Assembly (NCBI GenBank): GCA_023409975.1 | Contig: JAEYQO010000064.1 | Location: 1-6,335 of the forward strand | Reading direction: 5' to 3' | Length of the DNA stretch: 6,335 bases | From: Bacteroidota bacterium | GTDB taxonomy: Bacteria > Bacteroidota > Bacteroidia > Chitinophagales > Chitinophagaceae | Shown: one piece after another, positions 1 to 6,208 of the stretch | Numbering within the stretch: position 1 is the first letter of the stretch | Layout: every line of letters starts with the position of its first letter | Notes under the pieces: model-generated | Database searches by the model: none | What the model saw: only the letters and a program-made list of their open reading frames with translations | What the model was told of the DNA's origin: nothing | Position numbers and translations under genes: made by a program

Positions 1-127
1 GTGCTTGATTAAACTGGTGACATAATGCCGTTGTAGGATTCCCGAAGCCCGGCAGAACAGTAGTACTGTTGCTAAATAGTAGCACCCGCCGAATATCTGC
101 AGTAATATATTCGGCCGGCCTTTTGCA
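1..127. repeat. 127-bp exact terminal direct repeat, left copy
   Basis: Bases 1-127 recur without mismatch at 6209-6335, ending exactly at the window edge. The block is non-coding and rich in dyads: the palindrome AACAGTA-G-TACTGTT at 56-70, TGCTA/TAGCA at 70-84, a 9-bp stem at 88-96/107-115 and GGCCGGCC at 113-120. An overlap reaching exactly to both ends is what a circular molecule, or a loop in a k=127 assembly graph, would produce. A dispersed genomic repeat at both flanks is the alternative. The identity is seen directly; its cause is inference. Confidence 0.95.
88..115. other. Inverted repeat, 9-bp perfect stem
   Basis: GCCGAATAT at 88-96 pairs with ATATTCGGC at 107-115 around a 10-base loop. 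It is followed by CGGCC and four T residues (121-124), so on the plus strand it has a weak terminator look. No plus-strand gene ends just upstream within the window, so a terminator role is doubtful. It may be a structural part of a dispersed intergenic repeat. Confidence 0.55.
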
Positions 128-152
128 CCACTTTTGGCCGAACAAAAGTGGT
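127..152. other. Inverted repeat, 10-bp perfect stem
   Basis: ACCACTTTTG at 127-136 pairs with CAAAAGTGGT at 143-152 around the loop GCCGAA. The stem straddles the end of the 127-bp terminal repeat, so its right arm is missing from the copy at the window end unless the molecule closes into a circle. Neither strand has a clear T-run after it, so it is not called a terminator. In either orientation an RNA from here would fold into a stable hairpin. Confidence 0.6.
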
Positions 153-175
153 AGAAATTAAAACTTGCCTTCGGC

Positions 176-203
176 AGTCGCTAGTCGTGAGTCGTGAGTC
201 GTT
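176..203. repeat. Heptamer tandem repeat (AGTCGTG type)
   Basis: Four consecutive 7-bp units are visible: AGTCGCT, AGTCGTG, AGTCGTG and AGTCGTT. This short tandem array lies in the non-coding region downstream of the barrel-protein gene. It differs in sequence from the GCCAACG heptamers nearby but has the same period. Confidence 0.7.
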
Positions 204-273
204 AGAGTATTAACCGATAATCCTATGGTTCGTAAATAAAATCGGCTTTGCTTCACTACGCTTCGCTAAACCC

Positions 274-308
274 GCCAATGGCCAATGGCCAACGGCTAAC
301 GGCCGATA
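274..308. repeat. GCCAATG/GCCAACG heptamer array, copy A
   Basis: Five 7-bp units occur in a row: GCCAATG, GCCAATG, GCCAACG, GCTAACG and GCCGATA. They are preceded by AAACCC and followed by GGGCTGTGAG. The flanks match copies B and C only partly: the left flank reads CGCTTCGCTAAACCC rather than CTCGCAAAACCC. Copy A has one more unit than the other two, as expected if unit number changes by slippage. Confidence 0.8.
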
Positions 309-336
309 GGGCTGTGAGTTGTGGATTATGTGGGTT

Positions 337-372
337 GCTTTGGCTTTGGCTTTGGCCTTGGCTTTCGCCCTC
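337..372. repeat. GCTTTG hexamer tandem array
   Basis: Three perfect GCTTTG units (337-354) are followed by GCCTTG, GCTTTC and GCCCTC. On the complementary strand this produces an artificial (Lys-Ala)n reading frame. It leads without a break into composite cassette B. Confidence 0.75.
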
Positions 373-417
373 GCAAAACCCGCCAATGGCCAACGGCCAA
401 CGGCCGATAGGGTTGTG
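363..417. repeat. Composite short-repeat cassette, copy B
   Basis: These 55 bases match 6153-6207 with two mismatches (C/G at 369 versus 6159, and GCCAACG versus GCTAACG in the third heptamer). The cassette consists of TTTCGCNCTCGC, AAAACCC, four heptamers (382-409) and GGGTTGTG. It ends 16 bp before the stop codon of the barrel-protein gene, so it lies in that gene's 3' flank. Confidence 0.85.
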
Positions 418-433
418 TGGCTTCGCCTCGGCA

Positions 434-1297
434 TCACGGTTCCCAGATCAGGCGTGCAAATGTGCTGAATCGCTGATTCTCCCTGTCGACAGGGATTCCG
501 GCGAGGATACCGATGAGGAGGTGTTCCGAAATGCTTAGCCGGAGCTGCGGACGGATTACCATGTCGAAATCGCCATTGCGGAATTCCTTGTTGACCTCGA
601 CACCCACGAAGTTGCGGGTGCCCGGGATCATGTAGTGCAGATTGGTATTCAGGTCGTACTGCCGCTCCCAGTGCTGGTCGCGCAGATGGAGCAGGTATTT
701 CGGACCGGTATAGATGAGGGTATGGAAGTTGTTACCCCAGCGTTTGGCGGCGACGAAGAATGGATTGAAAAGATTCCCCTGAATGGTTTGTTGTACGCCA
801 AGGCGATTCAGATCGGGAAACTCCAACTCATTGATATAGCCCAGCGCCATGCTGATATTGTTCCGGGGAGATACGAGGAAGGTCCACTGGACCGCCGTTT
901 TCAGACTTTCCATCCTGTTAGAAGGCACACCTGTGGGGTCCGTTCCGCTGAGCGGTGAGTAGAATGTGAAGGGCACCTCGATTTCCAGTCCCAGCCTGTC
1001 GACGGGTGCAAATTCATATTCCACGAGCGCCTGGTAGGTATCATAGCGGAGATTATCGGTGATACCCAGACCGAGGTTCCATTCTTTTTCTCCCTTGCGG
1101 GCGCCGAGGTCGCGGATCAGATCGATATAGAGCGGCTCGGCGTGCAGGACCTTGTGCGGCGATTTTCTTTCTTCAACGTAGTCAATATAGAGACTATCCG
1201 TGGTCTGTTTCTCCTGCTCCTGCTCCTGGGCCTGTAGTTTTTCGATTGGAGCACTGATCATTAATACTGCGATAAGATAAAATAGATGTCTGGTCAT
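434..1297 (-). CDS. Secreted, probably outer-membrane beta-barrel protein, function unknown
   Basis: This encodes 287 aa. The frame stays open to a TTG at 1321, but I choose the ATG at 1297 because it opens directly into a signal peptide: MTRH, a hydrophobic stretch at residues 5-16 and a likely signal peptidase I site LQA|QEQ at 21-24. The TTG would also lie inside or upstream of the candidate -7 element. The mature protein starts with a polar Gln/Glu linker (QEQEQEK). A well-formed block follows at about 52-110 (HAEPLYIDLIRDLGARKGEK..., then APVDRLGLEIEVPF), then alternating strands to a C-terminal FARLIWEP. The block resembles a hypothetical-protein family I have seen in Bacteroidota, but this is recall and not a search. 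No catalytic motif is visible. The pattern and signal peptide suggest an outer-membrane barrel of about 10-12 strands (inference). The gene is divergent from the vWA gene and is richer in GC than it. Confidence 0.85.
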   Translation of the reverse strand: MTRHLFYLIAVLMISAPIEKLQAQEQEQEKQTTDSLYIDYVEERKSPHKVLHAEPLYIDLIRDLGARKGEKEWNLGLGITDNLRYDTYQALVEYEFAPVDRLGLEIEVPFTFYSPLSGTDPTGVPSNRMESLKTAVQWTFLVSPRNNISMALGYINELEFPDLNRLGVQQTIQGNLFNPFFVAAKRWGNNFHTLIYTGPKYLLHLRDQHWERQYDLNTNLHYMIPGTRNFVGVEVNKEFRNGDFDMVIRPQLRLSISEHLLIGILAGIPVDRENQRFSTFARLIWEP

Positions 1298-1318
1298 GAC
1301 CGTCTGAACTTCAGTGGC

Positions 1319-1326
1319 CAAAACTA
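1319..1326 (-). promoter_or_regulatory. Candidate Bacteroidota -7 element for the barrel gene
   Basis: Read on the minus strand these bases are TAGTTTTG, an exact match to the Bacteroidota consensus TAnnTTTG. Transcription would start about 7 bases further on, leaving a 5' leader of roughly 15 bases before the ATG at 1297. No good -33 TTTG is visible about 19 bp upstream, so this rests on one element only. Confidence 0.35.
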
Positions 1327-1427
1327 AACACCCGAAACCTTAGAGCTGGTGGGTGCGTGTTAAAATTGTATTAATGCTGAATAGATTGTGCAGTCAGCAG
1401 GAATATGGACAGGTTGTGCAATGAGAG

Positions 1428-1443
1428 TCGCTGGTACCAGCGA
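1428..1443. promoter_or_regulatory. Perfect 16-bp palindrome, candidate operator
   Basis: TCGCTGGTACCAGCGA is a perfect two-fold symmetric site, about 100 bp upstream of the barrel gene's candidate -7 element and about 160 bp before the vWA start. It lies between two divergent genes, so a dimeric regulator bound here could act on both. The right half CAGCG can also pair with CGCTG at 1456-1460. No regulator gene is present in the window apart from the Fic protein's winged helix. Confidence 0.45.
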
Positions 1444-1484
1444 TCTGACGGTGCCCGCTGTTAAAGACAGGGTATTTTTCACAC

Positions 1485-1502
1485 ACCCCCCGGGGGGTTT
1501 TT
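1485..1502. other. C6G6 palindrome followed by a T-run
   Basis: The sequence is A, six C, six G, then five T, flanked by TTTTTCAC on the left (1475-1482) and on the right (from 1498). As RNA on the plus strand it could form only a short CCCC/GGGG stem with a CCGG loop, then U5, giving it an intrinsic-terminator look. No gene reads into it from the left, so it may instead insulate the vWA gene or be a binding site or slippage-prone tract. Confidence 0.4.
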
Positions 1503-1506
1503 CACC

Positions 1507-1538
1507 TTGCGACCCCCTCACCTCCCTGGCTATATTAG
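1507..1538 (+). promoter_or_regulatory. Weak candidate promoter for the vWA gene
   Basis: A TTG at 1507-1509 is followed after 21 bp by TATATTAG at 1531-1538, which matches the Bacteroidota -7 consensus TAnnTTTG at all but one fixed position. A start near 1545 would give a leader of about 55 bases. The match is imperfect and the spacing slightly long. Confidence 0.25.
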
Positions 1539-1600
1539 AGTTTTAAAATAAATGTTAGGCCAATAACCTCATTGTAGAATAACTCTTAACCATTACGCAT

Positions 1601-4525
1601 ATGTTGAAAATCATGAAATGGGCTGTGACTGCCCTCGCTATCCTCGTCGCCCTGACTGCCCGGGCCCAAACCTCTGATGTACTGAAGTACTATATTGTTT
1701 ATGATGTTTCCGGGAGCGTCGCAAATATCGACCGCAACAACAACCTGCAGAAAAGTTTGTTCCGCCTGCTTGATGTAATTGAAGATTCTTCAAAATGGGA
1801 CGAACAGTACAGGCGTTCCAGGAGTTTCAATTTTTATCAGTTTGGTGAAGGCGTAGGCAACCCTTTCAATTTCAGCGCATATTCTCCGATGAATTTAAAA
1901 GGTTCAGAAATAGTTTCGGCATCCCACAAGGGGCGTGGACAATTGTATAGCGATATTAGGTCAGCCTTGCAGATGGCCCTTAGAGATGTCGATGCACATA
2001 AGGACGAGCAGGCTGGTTTGTTCATTTTTACGGATGGCAGTTTCAGGACCGGGGATCTACCTCCGGGAGGAATGACAGAAGAGCAGTACCGAGAACAGGT
2101 TGATGAATTATTATTGAAATTGAAGAGATCATTAGGGCCAGACAGGGTGTTTATCATCCAGACTTCCGATAGTGATCCGCAATTTGGATTCGCGAAGGAC
2201 GTGCAACCGCCTGCAAAATCTATTGAGCCGGTAGCCATGTCGAAAGGTTATCTGTGGATTGATGCGAGATACAGTACGAAGGATAGTCTGCCAGGCTTGT
2301 TTCTGGATCGCTTTATTCAGGAAGCCAATGCCATAATATCAACCAATGAGTTTCTTCCTTTGGAAGATGAGCACCAGGTAATGATCACGCTGCAGGAGAT
2401 TTGGAGCGTGCGAAGGGAAGTTGAAAAGCTTCTCAAGAAAAGTGATTCGTTTCCATATAGGCATCAAATACTTCGACTCGACACGCTATTGAAACAAAGC
2501 TCGCTTTCGGGTGAAGAGGTGATAGAAGTAAAGAGAATAATCAGAGGTTTTACTAATCCGGTACCACTTACTGAAGGCCAAAAAAAGCTGTTCAATGAAT
2601 TAGGAAACAAAGAGAATGAAAACCTGTTTCTCAATGCGCTGAAGAAGAAGGTACAGGACGAGGCATTTGACGAAATGGAGAATTCCAAATCTAAGCCAGG
2701 CATAAATCCCCGGGGCTTATTTACGGATGAAATAACGGTTCCCTTACAACTTACCGAGAGCTACAAACCTGCAGAAGCAACACCCATTACAGCGTCTGTG
2801 CGACAGAATAAGAGCTGGGAAAGCCTGGAACAAACAATTTTAGAAGGAACTGCCGACTATCTGATAAAAAGGTCCAAAATGGAGATAACCTATGCTTTTA
2901 TCGAAAACCTGCAGGAATATGTTTTCTCAAAGGAGCCTAAGACCAAACTTTTATTTCCGAATACTGCACGTTTTACGACCAATCAGGATAATACTTACGA
3001 TCTCGTAGCGTTTCGTGAAGTGGTAAAGACAGACCTGACCACACTCCCGGAGCGGATGCTTCAATATCCGGAGTTGATCCGCAGTGAGAAACTGTATTCT
3101 TTTTGCATGTTCATGCACCTGTATCAGGGTTTGATGGATCATGGCAGTATCGAAAAAAGTGTGGGGTCACTGGTTAATTTGCTCGTAAAGAATCCAGAGT
3201 TGCAAAGTGCATTTAAAGGGACTCGTACAGGTAAAGCGTTGATGCTTTCGATCAATTTGATCAGTGATCTTAACAAGTATGATTTTGCGAAAGCTTTTGA
3301 AAATGCCAAATCCGATACGGAATTGATAGCACTGGCAAAAATGTTGTTGATACAATCCCTTGACACGTCAAATCTTGAAAGGCTCAATCATTTTGAAGAA
3401 GCTGCCCAGGAGATTAAAAGGATATACAGAGATTATACGATCGTAAAAGCTCAGGTGCTCCGTCTTCAGGCGCTTGCAAAAGAAAATCCTACGTCTGATT
3501 TCGAACAATATAGAATCTATCAGAAGAACCTGCTGATGGATATCCTGAAGAGCAGTGCGTCGTTACTAACCTCTGGAGGAAAAGTAATGCGGTATTTAGA
3601 GTTGGGCGGGGAAGTTCGTGGAAAATACTCGAAAATAATTACTGCGCTGGATACATTTGAAAGAAGACTTAGCGAATACAATACTAAGGCGATAAGCAAA
3701 AAGGAGTATAGGGATATGGTTTACACCCTAAGAAAAAGTTTGGATATTAAAGATGGCAATATTAAAAAATGGTTTGACGAATTGGACAGCGATGATCGTT
3801 TCGATGATAGTGCAGTTGACAAGGAAACCTACAGGTTGATCAGAAGGGTGAAAAGTAGGGCAATGGATTTTGTACAGGTTTCGGACGAGTCCCTTTTCAC
3901 AGCAATGCATAAAGGCGTGGAGGCCTGGTTTCAGATAAAAGAAGGAGATTACGCGCCAGCCATGTTCACACTGGCGGCTGGCTTCAAAGAAATTCTGAGT
4001 GATGACAATCAGGTAGTATTAACCCTACTAACCGCATCCGGAGAACTGGCGTCGGCGAAATCTCCGGATGAAGTGAGTGCTACCATAGCGCGATATGCTT
4101 TACCAGTGGCAAGTCATAAAATCAAGAAGACACATACCGGGTCACTGATGTTGAGTGCCTATGTAGGGCCCTCTGTGACTTCCTTCATCGATGCGAGTAA
4201 GCCATTTCGGGAATTATCCTTTCAGCTACTTGGTGTGATTGGCCCGGAATATGCCTTCGGCATGAAAGGAAAGCAGTCGCTGTCAATTATGCTTACGTTA
4301 TTGGATCTAGGGAACATAATACAATATCGTATGAACTCAGATACCACAGAAAGTGACAATGTTTCTTTTTCACGGGTGATTTCACCAGGTATTCTTGTAG
4401 GGTATGCACCCATCCGTACCTGGCCTGTTGCTTTTACCGCGTCTTATATGGCATTTCCTCATCGCTTGCAGCTTGGGGCTACCGTTGACATGCCTTTAAT
4501 TGGATTACATAAACGTAAAAAGTGA
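1601..4525 (+). CDS. Exported vWA-domain protein with barrel-like C-terminus
   Basis: This encodes 974 aa from the ATG at 1601; an ATG four codons later is also possible. There is no Shine-Dalgarno, as is usual in Bacteroidota. Residues 1-23 are a signal peptide (hydrophobic 8-20, site ARA|Q). A von Willebrand A domain covers about 28-245: the first strand carries the metal-site motif DVSGS (D35, S37, S39), and FTDG (D145) supplies the later acidic residue. The usual middle Thr is not obvious; S117 in GQLYSDI may replace it. Residues about 250-840 are long and mostly helical, with many Lys/Glu and no recognised enzyme motif. Residues about 847-968 are short alternating strands (MLSAYVGPSV, LSIMLTLLDLGNIIQYRMN, ISPGILVGY, PVAFTASYM), like the end of an outer-membrane barrel, then a basic tail HKRKK. 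vWA domains usually bind protein partners through a metal ion. I infer an envelope-associated binding or scaffold protein; its partner is unknown. Confidence 0.85.
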   Translation: MLKIMKWAVTALAILVALTARAQTSDVLKYYIVYDVSGSVANIDRNNNLQKSLFRLLDVIEDSSKWDEQYRRSRSFNFYQFGEGVGNPFNFSAYSPMNLKGSEIVSASHKGRGQLYSDIRSALQMALRDVDAHKDEQAGLFIFTDGSFRTGDLPPGGMTEEQYREQVDELLLKLKRSLGPDRVFIIQTSDSDPQFGFAKDVQPPAKSIEPVAMSKGYLWIDARYSTKDSLPGLFLDRFIQEANAIISTNEFLPLEDEHQVMITLQEIWSVRREVEKLLKKSDSFPYRHQILRLDTLLKQSSLSGEEVIEVKRIIRGFTNPVPLTEGQKKLFNELGNKENENLFLNALKKKVQDEAFDEMENSKSKPGINPRGLFTDEITVPLQLTESYKPAEATPITASVRQNKSWESLEQTILEGTADYLIKRSKMEITYAFIENLQEYVFSKEPKTKLLFPNTARFTTNQDNTYDLVAFREVVKTDLTTLPERMLQYPELIRSEKLYSFCMFMHLYQGLMDHGSIEKSVGSLVNLLVKNPELQSAFKGTRTGKALMLSINLISDLNKYDFAKAFENAKSDTELIALAKMLLIQSLDTSNLERLNHFEEAAQEIKRIYRDYTIVKAQVLRLQALAKENPTSDFEQYRIYQKNLLMDILKSSASLLTSGGKVMRYLELGGEVRGKYSKIITALDTFERRLSEYNTKAISKKEYRDMVYTLRKSLDIKDGNIKKWFDELDSDDRFDDSAVDKETYRLIRRVKSRAMDFVQVSDESLFTAMHKGVEAWFQIKEGDYAPAMFTLAAGFKEILSDDNQVVLTLLTASGELASAKSPDEVSATIARYALPVASHKIKKTHTGSLMLSAYVGPSVTSFIDASKPFRELSFQLLGVIGPEYAFGMKGKQSLSIMLTLLDLGNIIQYRMNSDTTESDNVSFSRVISPGILVGYAPIRTWPVAFTASYMAFPHRLQLGATVDMPLIGLHKRKK

Positions 4526-4558
4526 TCACCAGCCATTGGATTCCATTTCGTCACTTTT
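4518..4558. terminator. Candidate bidirectional terminator between convergent genes
   Basis: AAAAGTGA at 4518-4525, overlapping the vWA stop codon, is complementary to TCACTTTT at 4551-4558. The 25-base loop contains a further small dyad, TGGATTCCA. Such A-stem-T structures can end transcription from both sides, which suits this spacer between the convergent vWA and Fic genes. The stem is AT-rich and the T-tract short, so this is a modest call. Confidence 0.4.
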
Positions 4559-4598
4559 AGGAAGAAAAACGAACCTATCCAAAGGCTACGGCAGATAA

Positions 4599-5993
4599 TT
4601 ATGTGCTGTGGTCTTCCCAAACCCGTTTCCATGCCGCGAATTCCGCAGGAAGAATCCAGTGTATAGCGATGTTCCCTTCATGCAATGACATCAATTCGAT
4701 TGCTACCAGTTCCGAAAAACGCTCCCGGTGACCTTCCGGGAGTGTTTTTACATTGGCTTCAATAAACTCTCGCGCCTGCTCCTTATTGAGCGGTGTCAGG
4801 ACGATGCGTCTGACCAATGATTTCAATTGATCACGGTACTTCGCTTTCAGCGGATCAGGCTCACCAAGGGATTGTCGCAAAGCAGCATATCTAAGTGCAG
4901 ATCGTTTATGGGCCCAAAGAAATACATCTTTCAATAGTTCAACCCGGTTAAACTCGTAAACACCTAGCAGGCCATTGATATAGATATCTGGAGGTACATC
5001 GACGAAAGCCAGCGGGGCCAGATTGTGAGCATTGAGTGGGATATTAGCAGCCAACCGGGAGACACGTTTATTAACATCATCGAAAGGTTGGAGGTACGGG
5101 AGATGAACCATAAGAAAAAAAGCCTGCTCGAACGGATCGTGAATTGCCTCCGCCTTATGTAGAAGTTGGACGAACAGCTCTTCAATTTGTTGCGGAACTG
5201 CTAGAGGGATGTACACAGACTCTGAAATTCCTATAGCAAATTTTCTCAGTCTGCCTGAAGCAGAGGGGTCTGGTAACAGGTTTTGTGACAGTAAAGCATG
5301 CAGGCTTTTAATTGTGTAAGGATTAATGCCAATCGCTTCTGCAGACTGCACAATAAACTCAATGGCCTCCTTATGGTTCAGGATCATTTGCCGGTCCTTC
5401 TCCGGCTTTTCAGTAGCTGGCTTCCCTTCCTGCAGTAGCATTTGCGTATCCAGTAATGAATAGGTATTACCCTCCAGCCGGCTTGAGTTCCAGGAGAGGT
5501 CGATGAGCAATCTTTGAAGAATTTCCTTTGCGTAAGTACCAGCAGGACCGGTGCTGCCGGATGTGATACCAGTTTCTGCAAGGTTGGCTCTCTCTGCAGC
5601 CGAAAGATAGAAGGTAACGTTCGGCTGATAACTTTCCAGAAAAAGAGGGCGATAGCTGACAGGTGTTCTCTGTTCCAGAGGGCTGGTGACCAATGAAAGG
5701 ATCTCTTTAGCAGCTTCTGAGAGCGGAATGAGCTCCCGGGCCGGATTGTCTGGATTGGGATTTTGAACAACAGCTGTCTTCTTTGCAGGTGTCTGCAAAA
5801 TATATCGAGTCCCTTTAGTTTTCCCCACACGATGAACCTGCCCGGTTGAAATCAGGTCCGTCAGCCTTCTTAAGAGTGTCCTTGCGTCAATTTCATAGGA
5901 AAGCCGCGCTTGTAAATCGCCTAAAGACATCCCATCGGGATGTTTCGCAAGTTCCGATAGTATCTCGGCGGTCTCTGTGGGCGGTCCACTCAT
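4599..5993 (-). CDS. Winged-helix/Fic-domain protein with altered Fic motif
   Basis: This encodes 464 aa from the ATG at 5993. The frame continues to a TTG at 6014, but that lies inside the repeat array, so the ATG is preferred. Residues about 7-67 form a winged helix-turn-helix (LGDLQARLSYEIDARTLLRR, then a wing ending TRYIL), followed by a Pro/Asn-rich linker. The Fic domain covers about 155-365. It contains an inhibitory-helix motif SxxxEGN (S170, E174, G175, N176), the flap region RLRKFAIGISESVYIP, and the core HLPYLQPFDDVNKRVSR. Aligned to HxFx(D/E)GN(G/K)RxxR, the catalytic His is Gln302, the first Gly is Val307 and the second is Lys309 (as in Doc). Asn308, Arg310 and Arg313 are kept, and a His is present five residues earlier (H297). 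A helical C-terminal extension of about 100 aa follows. Family members transfer AMP or other phosphate-containing groups to proteins; whether this one does is uncertain. It probably acts in the cytosol and may bind the upstream repeats. Confidence 0.85.
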   Translation of the reverse strand: MSGPPTETAEILSELAKHPDGMSLGDLQARLSYEIDARTLLRRLTDLISTGQVHRVGKTKGTRYILQTPAKKTAVVQNPNPDNPARELIPLSEAAKEILSLVTSPLEQRTPVSYRPLFLESYQPNVTFYLSAAERANLAETGITSGSTGPAGTYAKEILQRLLIDLSWNSSRLEGNTYSLLDTQMLLQEGKPATEKPEKDRQMILNHKEAIEFIVQSAEAIGINPYTIKSLHALLSQNLLPDPSASGRLRKFAIGISESVYIPLAVPQQIEELFVQLLHKAEAIHDPFEQAFFLMVHLPYLQPFDDVNKRVSRLAANIPLNAHNLAPLAFVDVPPDIYINGLLGVYEFNRVELLKDVFLWAHKRSALRYAALRQSLGEPDPLKAKYRDQLKSLVRRIVLTPLNKEQAREFIEANVKTLPEGHRERFSELVAIELMSLHEGNIAIHWILPAEFAAWKRVWEDHST

Positions 5994-6005
5994 TTTTGCA
6001 GACAA

Positions 6006-6136
6006 TTCCGACAAATTCGATATTATCTCGACAAATTAGTAAATAATTCCGACAAATTCGGGATTATTCCGACAAAAACCGGATTATTCCGACAAAAACC
6101 TGGTGATTCCGACAAAAACCCGGTGATTCCGACAGG
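6006..6136 (-). repeat. Seven phased 20-21 bp direct repeats upstream of the Fic gene
   Basis: TTCCGACAAA-type units begin at 6006, 6026, 6047, 6067, 6087, 6107 and 6127, giving steps of 20, 21, 20, 20, 20 and 20. Read toward the Fic gene the core is TTTGTCGGAA. Units 1-3 continue as AAATTCG or AAATTAG, units 4-6 as AAAAACC, and unit 7 degrades after TTCCGACA. Two helical turns per step puts every site on the same DNA face. The array starts 12 bp upstream of the ATG, so it fills the promoter and leader. Autoregulation by the Fic protein's winged helix is an attractive inference. Plasmid iterons of 18-22 bp are the main alternative, but no rep gene is seen. Confidence 0.85.
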
Positions 6137-6152
6137 ATGCTTTCGCTTGGGT

Positions 6153-6207
6153 TTTCGCGCTCGCAAAACCCGCCAATGGCCAACGGCTAACGGCCGATAG
6201 GGTTGTG
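6153..6207. repeat. Composite short-repeat cassette, copy C
   Basis: These 55 bases match copy B (363-417) at 53 positions in the same orientation. The heptamer core at 6172-6199 reads GCCAATG, GCCAACG, GCTAACG, GCCGATA. It lies between the phased Fic-upstream repeats and the terminal 127-bp block, and is preceded by a degraded GCTTTCGCTTGGGTTTTCGC stretch that recalls the hexamer array of copy B. Confidence 0.85.
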
Positions 6208-6208
6208 A

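Larger units (their letters stand above)
1..433. other. Non-coding repeat-rich region
   Basis: I see no credible gene here. The stretch holds the terminal 127-bp block, two hairpins, AGTCGTG heptamers, cassette copies A and B and the hexamer array. Reading frames through it are low-complexity products of the repeats: an Arg/Lys-Ala run and the recurring PLAVGHWPLAG / RWPLAGFA phrases, which are the heptamers translated. Confidence 0.75.

Noticed and set aside
210..437. Minus-strand reading frame with a (Lys-Ala)n run
   Set aside because: It is a direct translation of the GCTTTG hexamers and GCCAACG heptamers, starts and ends within repeats and has no protein-like composition.
248..538. Plus-strand reading frame of 96 codons
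   Set aside because: It runs through the repeat cassettes and then antisense into the barrel-protein gene, where the opposite strand has a full signal peptide and barrel pattern.
635..958. Plus-strand frame of 107 codons inside the barrel gene
   Set aside because: It lies wholly antisense to a much better supported gene and contains no recognisable domain.
1601..5993. vWA and Fic genes as a two-gene defence or toxin-antitoxin system
   Set aside because: The genes converge and are separated by a terminator-like element. The vWA protein is exported while the Fic protein has no signal peptide, so a shared operon or direct partnership is not supported.
5994..6014. TTG start for the Fic protein, seven codons upstream of the ATG
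   Set aside because: These codons fall in the first phased repeat unit and the added residues contribute nothing to the winged helix; the ATG at 5993 is the simpler start.
6006..6136. CRISPR array
   Set aside because: The unit is only 20-21 bp with no unique spacers between conserved repeats, and no cas gene is present. It is a simple tandem array.
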